Shown here: positions 24,241 to 34,184 of the stretch, piece by piece
How the letters are laid out: each line of letters starts with the position of its first letter
Position numbering within the stretch: the stretch's first letter is position 1
DNA from: Rutstroemia sp. NJR-2017a BVV2
Lineage: Eukaryota; Ascomycota; Leotiomycetes; Helotiales; Rutstroemiaceae
Assembly: GCA_002946415.1 (NCBI GenBank)
Contig: NJPS01000041.1
Span: 310,001-374,000 of the forward strand
Length of the DNA: 64,000 nucleotides
Direction: 5' to 3'
The notes under the pieces: model-generated
Database searches by the model: none
The model's input: the letters and a program-made list of their open reading frames with translations, nothing else
What the model was told of the DNA's origin: nothing
Translations under genes and position numbers: made by a program

Positions 24241-25990
24241 TCATGGAACCAACCCAATCACAACACCATGAGCATTCGACATCGTAAGTTTCAGATTTTC
24301 AACCCAAACCCTATCATCACGACTCTCGATCTCTTTATACTGCTGTAAGATTCTCACAACCGTATACCCAATTTCCGACAACACGAAAGCCTGTCCGGGA
24401 CACGTTCTCGCACCTCTACAAAATTGGTCATATCAGCAAGCAAAACCCAAGTAATTACAACTCCAGTCAATGCGCGGATAAAATAGAAGGACGTTGATCA
24501 GAAGCAAAGGGACGATTCTCACCCGCCAAACGCCTGATATTCCCATCCCTGACGATGTGTCTCCCATCTCTCAGGCTTGAATTCCTCCGCATCCTTTCCC
24601 CAGAACTCTTCTCTGCGATGAAGAACATAGCTATTCGTCGAGTAATGCGTTCCCTCCTTAACGAAAACCGGTGACCGGCCATCAGGTCCACCACCACGAG
24701 GTAGAAATGTGTCTTTCAGAGCAATCCGACCGTTTGTTGGAACAAGCGGATATAGACGAAGTGCTGTGGATAGAATTAGTCTCACAGCAATCATTGCGAG
24801 TGATGCAATGTAAATACTGACTTTCATTAATGATGTATCTCAGATATTTCATATTTCTTAATTCTTCATAATCAGGCTTTTTGTCGCCAATGACGGAGAC
24901 TTCATCGCGCAACTTCTTCTGGACTTCTGGGTATCGAGAGAGAAAGAATACAATATGACTAATGACGATTGCGGCACCATCATTGGCAGCATTGAGAACA
25001 TTCAAAACTTGTGCGGCGATCAATTCTCTGTCTTTCGTTTGTTTTGCTAACTCTCGGATGAAAACAAGCGGTTCTTTCTCTTCTGGGGACTTCTTTGCAA
25101 CCTCTTGTATTTGCAAATAAGCAAATGTCTGGTCTATGCGACCGTCGATGAACTTAAAGATAGAATGGCACGCGTCTTTAAATTTTTTGTCAGGGAAAAG
25201 GAATTTCAACTTTCCAAGTAAGATGCGTTTTCCCACGCCTTGTGCAGCCGCTGTAAAAGAGTCCAGAAATGCTTGATGGTCCAGGGAAGAATTCCCCAAT
25301 AGAGTATCCACCGAATCTCCCAGCAGGAACTCGGTCATTGTGTCCGTAAACTAGAGCATCATCAGGTCATCAACACCCCAAACAAGCAGCTCTGGGCGAA
25401 GCGAAAGAAATTCCACAACTCACCAAACGCTCCAGCAGAGGTAAGACATCCACATCCTCACCATTCTTCGGTAGCACCTGAAAAAACGTCTGCAAATGAG
25501 ACTCCAGTCTCTCATAATCCGTGAACTGTGCTCTCGTGAGCACCGGTTTGACCTGTGCTCGAGCATACTGCCAAAACGGCCCATCCGAAGTAAACACCCC
25601 ACGACCCATAAATGGACCCGCAGCAGGGTATCTCAACGGCGCTAGTCCCCAGCTTTCAAAATCCTGCGCCATCACTGATTGGATGTTCTCTGGATCGATG
25701 GTGTTGATTACTTCTCGGCCAAAAGACGTGGATTGCCAAGTAAGTCCGTAGTGGTCGTACAGTTTCTTGGTACTTTCCATGCGACGCTTGTCTTTTGTAG
25801 ACTTGATGAGCTGCCAGAAGAGGTCCAGACCAAGGAAGGGTTCTTGGTGGGGGAAATGAATGGCAGGTTGACAGTTGTGCTCCTTGGCATATCGCCCACG
25901 ATTCTGTCGTATGCGAATGAGATTAATCAATAGATATATTATGACAGCAGTAATGATACAAGCGACTGCGTTTACAGCCTGAGATGCCAT
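24241..25990 (-). CDS. Cytochrome P450, CYP52-like
   Basis: Haem monooxygenase anchored in the ER by an N-terminal helix (VACIITAVIIYLLINLI). Exons 25990-25424, 25350-24822, 24763-24523 and 24415-24241 give 503 residues, the usual length. The N-terminal half (EPFLGLDLFWQL, FGREVINTIDPENIQ, GVFTSDGPFWQYARAQVKP) looks like alkane/fatty-acid hydroxylases of the CYP52 clan. The ExxR is ETLR (created across the third exon junction), the PERF motif is FKPERW, and the haem loop is FGGGARTCPGQAF with the Cys ligand. Odd point: the I-helix, normally AGRDTT, reads NAANDGAA, so the oxygen-activating Thr is missing. It ends 64 bp from the hydrolase stop. In this block it could modify a peptide product or detoxify; the substrate is unknown. 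Confidence 0.9.
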
Positions 25991-26529
25991 GATATTGTGT
26001 GCCGAGAAGTTGTAAAATGTTGAGGATACACGAGCAATTTCACCAATTGAGAATATACTTGCAGAAACAGGAGCCGATTGTTTGCTTATATATTGCCCAT
26101 CACAAATGGAGTGGTATTGCAGGAAGATAACGATCCCCTGTATGTTTTCGCGCCGCTCAAATCACGCGAGAGGATCTTTCTAGAATTTACCAGGGATAGG
26201 CAAGCCACCAACAGTTGTGAGAAAGTCTTACCTGTAGCCTATCGCGTGTACTCTCAATATGACCTGTGAATCATGGACTTGGTAATTTAATGAATTTAAG
26301 CATAGAATTTGCTTCGAGATCCCAGCTAAGTTTGCATTACATTTATCTTCCATCTAAGATCGTATCGAGCTGCTATAAATCATATCTAGACTGCTACAGA
26401 AGTTTGTAACTGGCTAGCTGTAACACATCGTAACTAAAACCAATTTCCTCCGACGCATATATATTTCCGTCTCAGGTTGTATAAAAGCGACTGGTGATAA
26501 TCCTTGAGAGATTAAATTTGCTCAAAACA
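25991..26529. other. Intergenic, P450 promoter region
   Basis: About 540 bp, AT-rich, between two tandem minus-strand genes. No ORF with coding character and no motif that I can support. Confidence 0.5.
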
Positions 26530-27950
26530 TCATTTTCCCGTTTCAGGATCAGATTCACAAGTTGTATGAACGGCGGAGACATTTTTCATCTCCACCCAAC
26601 TGCTCTTTCCTTGTACCATAGTAGCGTCAATAGTTGCTGGGGGTTGATCATCGAGCTTTGTAAACCCAACCGTGTTTTCACTATTTGGCTTGCTGGAATT
26701 GCCATTGGTGGTCTCTGCTGAATTGCGGGTGTGGAGGGATATAGCGCTGCGTATACTACCAATGATAGATTCGGGACTAAAGCCTTGGAAGAGAGGACGA
26801 AGTGTCGGGAGACAGGCCGCTACGACGGCAAGGCAATTCTCCGGCACTGTATAATAGAACAGTAGCGTTCCATCATCTGTTTGAATCAGAATGTATAATG
26901 GTATCGGCCTCCATGTCTACCATTAGGATATGTCACTTACAAGTTGCCTGGTGATTTGAATTATACATAGCTCCAAAATTATAGAATGCGATTGTCTTCG
27001 CTATACCAATTCCTGTGACACTGCACCAAGTCAGTATATCCAAGAACTTCCGAGCCTAGGATAGCACGAGAACTCACATTATGCCAAGAAGGAAGATACC
27101 GCAGACGGCAATCTTTTGTCTAGTTGGGAGCTTCAATTTCCAAATCATGGGTGCTGGCATTGAAAGAATTGCAGCATCCAGAAGGACATTGGTGACAGCA
27201 TAGCTGTACTCGGCGTAATTATTGGGTATGCAGCGACGAGGCTTGCCGCTTGGAATTGACCAAGTATCACTGATAGGGATGCAGTGTAAAAGGTAGACCA
27301 TGAAATATGCAAATCCCCAAAAGGCGTTCACTCCAAACATAGCGTAAAATAGGACATTCCGGCTCAAGTATGGCGAGAATACTCGAAGGTAGAATAGCAG
27401 AATGGATAATTTTGCTCCGCAAAGGGAACCAATTCCAACAAGCTGAGATGCGTACGTGATCTAAGCATAGCATGTTAGATCTTCCGCTGATAGCCCTCTC
27501 AAATGTCTTTTGCTAATGTAGTAGCATAGGGGTGTAGGCTTGCCTTCTGGTAGACAACGATTTGGGGATTAGAGATGGGAAAGCCATCTGGACCGATCGG
27601 CTGTTTGATACCGAATCCACCGTAGACACCACCTATAGGCACACTCATTAGGGACAAGCTTTAACTTTCTCCATGGAACGTACCTATGAGCCCGAGGATA
27701 CCGGTGAGGATTGCGCATAGCTTTGGGGTATTCATTAGCTATGCTATCTATCTAATAAAGTTGTGGAGTGGTTTCTAGGATTGAAGTTCTAGGACTTGGG
27801 AACTGATCTTACAAGAGCAAACACAACGACCCAGTCATCAGCAAGTATAGAAGTGGAGCGTACACGCCGCGCCCAAAATCTTGCTACAACAGCGATAATA
27901 GCAAGCAAAGGAAAAGTGATACATAGCGCAACATCAGTTGTTGCAATCAT
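26530..27950 (-). CDS. Rhodopsin-domain integral membrane protein (PTH11-like, no CFEM)
   Basis: Six exons: 27950-27813, 27738-27684, 27632-27544, 27460-27078, 27020-26941 and 26876-26530, giving 363 residues. Seven hydrophobic segments start with LCITFPLLAIIAVVARFWARR and LADDWVVVFAL. Later come YASQLVGIGSLCGAKLSILLFYLRVF, an AFWGFAYFMVYLLHCIPI helix, CIPNNYAEYSYAVTNVLLDA and LPTRQKIAVCGIFLLGI. This is the pattern of fungal 'rhodopsin domain' proteins, which resemble GPCR-like PTH11 but often lack the CFEM domain, as here. The last ~90 residues are a hydrophilic cytosolic tail. The intron at 27543-27461 uses a GC donor (AAG/gcaagc) with a normal tag acceptor. Role in signalling or transport is unproven. 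Such genes often sit in secondary-metabolite clusters. Confidence 0.86.
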
Positions 27951-28927
27951 GTTGAATCAAAAGATGGACGATGAAGTAGTGAGCGCAGGTAGATGATTCA
28001 AAATGATTGAGTTCGACATGTGTATATGTGATTAGTTTGAGGTGTAATGGAGGGATGCATCAGCAGCACTGGGGAATTCATCCATCAATTCCGTTATCTC
28101 GTGAAACAGTAAGCTGACTTCCATACTTGGCGGATGCACGTTGAAAGTTGGGGGAGAGGAGCAGTTCCTCCATATTGGTTGTACTGCAGCCGAACTCTGC
28201 ATGGAAGTATCTCAGCTACGAGCTCTCAACGCCTGCTGCAGCCGGTAAAAATTATCGAAGTAATGTTGTCAGACGGCGTAACTGCTTTGATTTCTTTCCG
28301 AAGTACTCTTCTATAGCTATAGTGTGGGTGAGATAGCCCTATGTCGTGCTTCGGATGGGTCGGTTTCACAAACAATGTACTACAAGCCACCTGTTACACC
28401 TACTCCAGCCTGCTGATTCATAAATACGAGTCATATTAACCATTCGTGCTATTGTTGCCCGAGCCAGACAGACCATCAGAATACAGTATTCTCCCCGGTA
28501 GAATTCTTGTGAGCCAATCATCTACCTTACCTCTTTCAAATCACCAGCAAACTTGCACAATCTGGCGGCATAGAACATGAGGCTTCAACATATATCACGA
28601 GTGTATCAACGAATAGAAAATTGGCTAAGCTAGTATTGATCTGACAAGAAAAGCCACCATGTTGGATGGTAGTAGGAGCAAAGAAGAATGAATAACAGCA
28701 TGTCGTAACGAGCTGTTGATTGAAAGAGGTAAAACCTCAAGTCATATAATATCAATCCATGAAATCCCACAAACACTCTGGTTCAATCTGCCTTATGCCC
28801 TGTCGCCCCCTTCCCTGTATCCCTGCCTCTAAATTCATCATGATCCCCCCCACCCATAGCTACAAATTCTACGTCAGCAAAAATAAATGTATTGATTGTA
28901 ATGTAGATTTACCTGAGGATATTCTTT
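27951..28927. other. Intergenic, no gene seen
   Basis: About 980 bp. It holds the promoter of the rhodopsin-domain gene and the 3' flank of the small peptide gene. Scanned for further KR-containing precursor ORFs; none found. Confidence 0.5.
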
Positions 28928-29177
28928 TTATGTTGCTGATCCAACCTTAGCCTCAGCCTCAGCCTCAGCTTCGGCAGCCGGGCTCCACGCCCATACCTCG
29001 GCGACATCAGCATCAGCACTGACAGCTTTCGTCACAATCGATGTGGATGGTACGTCTGTCCCAAAAACTTGAGTTATCATGGATGAGAAGGCGAAGAGGA
29101 TAGAACATACCTCTTTTGGGGACAGCGATACAAGATACTCCAGTCAAAAGGAGAGGCAGGATGTGAAAGAACTTCAT
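28928..29177 (-). CDS. Small secreted peptide precursor with Kex2 site and EA repeats
   Basis: Two exons, 29177-29111 and 29055-28928, give 64 residues; the 54-nt intron has gtatgt and gacag ends. The N-terminus MKFFHILPLLLTGVSCIA is a signal peptide, followed at residues 20-22 by PKR, a Kex2-type dibasic site right at the exon junction. The mature part is Ala/Val-rich. It contains acidic-Ala dipeptides (DADVAE), then the only aromatic patch, VWAWSP, then AAEAEAEAEAK, and ends VGSAT. Acidic-Ala runs are known from Ste13-trimmed pheromone leaders and from many fungal RiPP precursors. There is no Cys, so it is not a classic ascomycete alpha-pheromone. It is divergent from the first UstYa gene 772 bp away. 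It is a candidate precursor; alternatively an ordinary small secreted protein. Confidence 0.62.
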
Positions 29178-29949
29178 GTTATCTTTTTGCGGTGAAGGAT
29201 AACTACTACCTCTTAAAGAATAATACGATTTGACTGAAAGGCTTCGAATTCGGGCTATTGGCTGAAGGATTGATTCAGAGAAAGGGGTCTTTATTGTCCT
29301 AGGTGAAGGGGAAGTTCTTCGTGGTTCGTGGAGCGCATGCCAAGTTATATATACACCATTCGTCCAAAAGTTCTACAATGCTGGAAGTGTCACATCCACC
29401 TATCTCTCTTGAAAAATTTCCAAGGGTTATATTGAGGGTGTGCTAAACGGTGGACAACCTAACTTGATGTTGAGGTCTGAATGGGCTAACATCCGATTCT
29501 TGCAGATCATCGGTGGTGTATGCCGGGAAAATTCGACGAAAAACGACTCAATTTCTTTTCAATGAAAACGGACTGTGAATCTGTGCAAGGCTATATTGCG
29601 ACACACGTCTATGTGGCATGGAAAGCCCCCCTAACAATTTTGCGCTGAGAGGGAGGGCGTCTTAGTATCTTACATGTTCATATCATACGAGCAACCTGGG
29701 GACCTGGAGTTGACCAATCTCTCTTCAATGATATAAGAAGTTATACGACAATCAATACTGTGCCATCTTATTGCTTTTGGACTGGAGTGTTCACCGAGGA
29801 CTCCGAAGTAGACTCTTCATACACGAGAGATATTGAGGGCACAACAACAGCAATACCCGAGGATCTTCCATTTTCTGCTCTGGTCTTCTGCCAATTCACC
29901 TTCCTTTTTTTCCTCTGCCGGCATCCTAAGCTAGGTTGCAACTTGCAAG
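29178..29949. other. Shared promoter between peptide gene and UstYa gene 1
   Basis: 772 bp between divergent starts at 29177 (-) and 29950 (+), so the two genes could be co-regulated from one bidirectional promoter. The final 150 bp before 29950 are pyrimidine-rich. No defined operator motif is claimed. Confidence 0.5.
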
Positions 29950-30808
29950 ATGTCGTTTCTATCCTCGTTCACCAAGCGCTGGTATAAGCCGCTTCCTCCA
30001 GTTGAATTTGAATCAGAGGAATTGCTCCACAAGAAAGAAAAGCAGCTCAATCATCCTCGTTTGATAAGATTGCAGAAGTGGTGCTATCTCTTCGCTTTTA
30101 GCACAGTGATTGCAACCGTCGCTGGTGGTGTTGGTTTTAAACTTGGGAGGAATGTGGACTATTACCCACATAGCAGTCTCATCGGTAGGTAAACTTCTGA
30201 ACTATCCTACGACACCGATGTATTGCTAACGAGAATTGCAAGCCCCGATCGGAAATAAAATTGAAATATTCAAATACAATCAAACATTCTCGCTAGAGCC
30301 ATCCACCGTATCCAATGCTGCCTGGGAAGATTTGCTTCCTCGTAAGTGACCGTTCAGCTCTCCAGTAAGATGCAGCCATACTGAGAAGTTATTCAATATA
30401 GCCACGGGAAAAGGCTTCATCAAGCATCCTGTGCTTGCTCCAGAGAGATCCGGGTTAGCCGTCACTCACCAGCTCCATTGTTTGGTACGTTATCCTCTTG
30501 ACACTCTGATACTTTATGGGTGCCAGTTCTTACACAGAATATAACACTAGAATTCCCTTCGTCGAGCCTACTACTATGCTGTAGATCCAAGTATCCTTCC
30601 TGGCGGATCTGATCTATCAAGACCGAGTCATGTTCGACATTGTATTGACTTCCTACGTCAGAGCATTATGTGCAACGCGGATACGAATGTAGAGCCGGGC
30701 ATTCCAGGGAGTAACGGGGTGTCTGGATACGGGGTTCCTAAAGTCTGTAGAGACTACGAAAGTGTTAAACAATGGTCTGAACAATGGGCGGATATTGGTG
30801 TGTCCTAG
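29950..30808 (+). CDS. UstYa-family oxidase (DUF3328), copy 1
   Basis: Exons 29950-30184, 30243-30341, 30402-30484 and 30551-30808 give 224 residues. Members act in ribosomal peptide (ustiloxin/asperipin-type) pathways, where they install oxidative cross-links; others modify polyketide or non-ribosomal products. The layout is a cytosolic N-terminus of ~45 residues, one membrane helix (~47-66, YLFAFSTVIATVAGGVGF), then the lumenal domain. Both family motifs are intact: HQLHC at the third exon's end, and HVRHC followed by IDFLRQSIMCNAD in the last exon. The intermediate KYNQTFSLEPS...AWEDLLPP segment is also typical. The exon boundary falls directly after HQLHCL, as often seen. The short tail ends QWADIGVS. 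It is next to the small peptide gene and 1.6 kb from a second copy. Confidence 0.9.
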
Positions 30809-32391
30809 ATAGACTTGATCTCAAAGACCTTCAGGGCTCTAAGTGTAGAAATGATTTCCTCGAACGTTGAAAACAATTTTCTCTAGTGTGACACTTAGTC
30901 CTCAAAGAGACCTTCAATGCCTCCAGACTTGAAATCATGTGATGTTTTAAATTCTATTATTTCTATATACCAGTCACGCTTTACGGAATCTTATCGAACA
31001 GCCCACCAGGCCAATTAACCATCGCTCCAGAAGGCCCGAACTCTCGAAGCTCTGACGAAATAAACATGGATAAGACAACCCAAAAAAAGTTCATGGATTG
31101 ATGGGATGCTCAAAGGATCAGTTTATGAATGAAATGGAGACTCCGGAAATCATCATGGGCGGACCCGTGTAGGCCCCCGCCGGAAGGCTTACTGTAAACC
31201 CAAAAATCACGCCACTCCTTGGAAGTGTCAATTATGGCTTATGAGTGGATTGTGCTTCACACTTACCCTTGTCCGATAGTAAAAAGTGGGAAAAGAGAGG
31301 TTGATTGAGGGTAAATCTAAATCTGGCTAGAGATACATGTAAGGACGTGCATCCATATGTGCCATTGTAGCACATTTTAAGCTAACCCATTTTGCCTTCC
31401 CCAACACCGATATATCATGAACTTCAAGCATCACTTTACCCATTGTACTTCCATGAAAGATCCATGTAGAACACAACATGTCAACCGTAAAATCAGTCCA
31501 ACCACACATCTAATCTATTCTCTCGGTAACAGAATGCAATTTCCACTTCACATGTGCCAAAGACTTGGTTTCTTTCCTCAAATGCACACCGAGTACGATA
31601 TTGAGATTTCGTAACCTTATACGACGGAGAACAGGATGCGCCTCTCCATTACATTTATTCTGGCTTGGTGAGGCTTATTGGTATCAACGCCATTTGCAAT
31701 GCTATCGCACTCTCGTTCCCCGCAAACCGGCTACAGGGCTACGTCTTGCTCGTATCTCGAAACTGTTTAGCCGGTAGGATAGTAGTCGTGGGGGTCCATG
31801 TGGGCCCTACTTAAGTTTGCCAAGTGTGGGTAACCCCATACCTACGAGGACGGAGATATCTCAAGCGTGTTGGAGGCCAGTCTTCGTGCAACTCACAATG
31901 TACTTAATAGCTTGCTAACTACTTGGCGCATATTTAGATATTCAACCGATAGGTCAATACGGGAAACTAATGTCAGCGTCTTGGAGGCGCTTTAATTCTG
32001 TACCTTCCTCATGAGTGAGAATTGTGATTGAAGTCTTAAGATGACTGGTGCGGTGCAAATAAATCCTTGCTATGCTTCAGCCTCCACGATAAGCTGGCGA
32101 CTTCATACAGTAACGGATAAATCCTGGATCAGGAGATTTTTGAAATCTAGAGCCTAACGGTGTGCCCCTAAACTGATATATGGATATCATTGTGGGATTC
32201 GACCTGATCCATGTAGGTGTTGCTTGATCCGATTCCCTTGGCCAGCTCCGAGGTATCATACTTCAAAGTTTCATACTTGGAGTCGTGGGCATAATCGGTA
32301 TCGTTGCCCTTCTTCCGCCGTCGCTGGGTGCTTGAAATATTTTCATCCTACTGTAGTCCGTCCGTTTCGCTCCTTACAATTCCAGGTCACC
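30809..32391. other. Intergenic between the two UstYa genes
   Basis: About 1.6 kb. I looked for a spliced precursor with signal peptide and KR repeats on both strands and found none. Short ORFs at 31327-31509 (-) and 31417-31614 (+) overlap each other and have no coding signature. Confidence 0.5.
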
Positions 32392-33403
32392 ATGTCACTA
32401 TCTGAGACTGAAGAAGAATCTCTTGAAGAGCCATTCTTGTCAAAATCCAATTACCATGACTCGATGATAACCCTTCCCAAAACCGCCACCAGAAGCCGAC
32501 ATACTTGGCTTTTGATCCATTTTTTATTCATCGCAGCTTATACGCTTCTCTTCGTTTTGATCATCCGAGTGAGATATAGGGCTGAGTACGTTGGTACATA
32601 TTTCGATCCAAATATCAGGACCTATTGTGCGTATGATTCCATCTGAGAAGGGTGGAGTATATTAATTGCATATGTAGCACCTTTCCGTGAAGCCATCACG
32701 TACGACGCTCCAGTGATCTTCGAAGCAACTCCTTTTAGCAATGACTTCACTGGACCACCACGGCCAGAACATGAGGCTGCTTGGCATGAATTATTGACAA
32801 GTAGGCTCCCGATATGAAGCATAACGTCTTGTCCAAGTCTAAATCTGTCGCAGATATACACATTCGTATTCCCAGAGATACCATGGACGTGCTAAACCGA
32901 ACCTCACTAGAATTGCGCGATGGTTCTGGATATGTGGGTATGCTGGGGGTATTCCACGAACTGCACTGCTTGGTTTGTACCAGAAACTCTCCCATATTGT
33001 CAGAACCAAAGGCTGAGCAGGTGCAGAAACTTATCCGACATCTTATTCACAAGGAATCTTATCCAGAGGACCATACACCAGGGAAGATGCCAGAAGTTAC
33101 TGCTCACGTTGGTATGTTCTTCTTATATCCATTTCTAGTGGACGCATCTGACAATCATTATTGTTAGACCACTGTCTCGAATTCATGCGGCGAAATGCGA
33201 TGTGCAATGCGGATCTTGATCTCGTTACGTTCAGATGGAAGAATGATCATGGCCCATTACCTGTCTTCGAAGCACCTAAAGTTTGCGTCAATTGGGAACG
33301 TTTCAATAAGTGGGCAGGAGAATTACGATTTGATCTGTGGGAGACAGAGAAACTCGTGGGTGGAAAGAAAAGGCCTTCGAATATAAAGCTTAATGGTCAA
33401 TAA
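32392..33403 (+). CDS. UstYa-family oxidase (DUF3328), copy 2
   Basis: Five exons: 32392-32626, 32678-32800, 32854-32972, 33027-33111 and 33168-33403, giving 265 residues. An acidic N-terminus (SETEEESLEEPF) leads to one membrane helix (~44-64, LLIHFLFIAAYTLLFVLII). The lumenal domain has the family's SPFREAITYD, FTGPPRPEHEAAWHELL and VLNRTSLELRDGSG segments. Both HxxHC motifs are present: HELHC before the third intron, and HVDHC followed by LEFMRRNAMCNAD. The third intron (32973-33026, donor gtttgt) is a multiple of three with no stop, so annotation tools may read through it; the family alignment favours splicing it. The C-terminus (FNKWAGELRFDLWETEKLVG) is longer than copy 1. The two copies are clearly different paralogues, suggesting separate or heteromeric roles as for UstYa/UstYb. 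Confidence 0.9.
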
Positions 33404-34184
33404 ACCAAGGGTTGTACTAGCTCTTCGCCGGATCATATTCAATATCCACTAGTCTACTTTGTATATTAAACATTAGAGAGGTAAGCCTTCATTGTAGAGT
33501 ACTGGAACATGATTGTTATTACCTCTAAAGAATTTTCCTTATTCGAGTGCAAAATTGGCAGCATTGAATTCCTAAGCAGCGGCACCTAGATCGAAGCCTT
33601 TTCCTAGCGAAATTTTCTTCTTAGTAAATGAATGTGCATGTGTTGTCGCGGAAAAAACGTATCGCCCTGGCTGAACTGTCAGCTACCAGTAAGGGGTATT
33701 CCTCTGTGCCTCTAATGACGCTACAGGGCGAAATTTCTTTCCAGAACATCGAACTCCTCGATAGGCCCTCAATACTTCGATTCGATCAATACTCGTACCG
33801 TATAACACTCTCCGTGAACATCCCTATGCCCTACCGACGTGATCAGCAACCACTTAGTCTTGTGATTGAAGCCGATTCGAGCATGTAGCTCTCGACATTT
33901 TATACACACTCTAGGTCTATGATCTTAGAACTTGCTGTTTGCACGGGAAGATCTTTTCGAAGAGAAAGCTTGACTTTACCTAGAGTAAGTTTCGAAGATA
34001 CCACCTTGATAGTTTAGCACATTAAGACCCAGTAGCAACGAAACGTCGATTCCAGATTCATCCCAATCTATACATTATATTCATACAGCATCTAGGACAT
34101 CATCGTACTAAATCCCTCCCGCTTTCCGTTCACCTCTCCACTTTCCCACCCACTGGCACCAAACCCATCTTACCCCTTTGGAAT
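33404..34184. other. Intergenic, convergent 3' regions
   Basis: About 780 bp. An 86-codon ORF at 33628-33888 (+) with an ATG was seen but has no domain or splice support. This marks the right edge of the accessory block. Confidence 0.5.

Noticed and set aside
31327..31614. Two short ORFs between the UstYa genes, considered as alternative peptide precursors
   Set aside because: No signal peptide, no KR repeats, and the two overlap antisense to each other.
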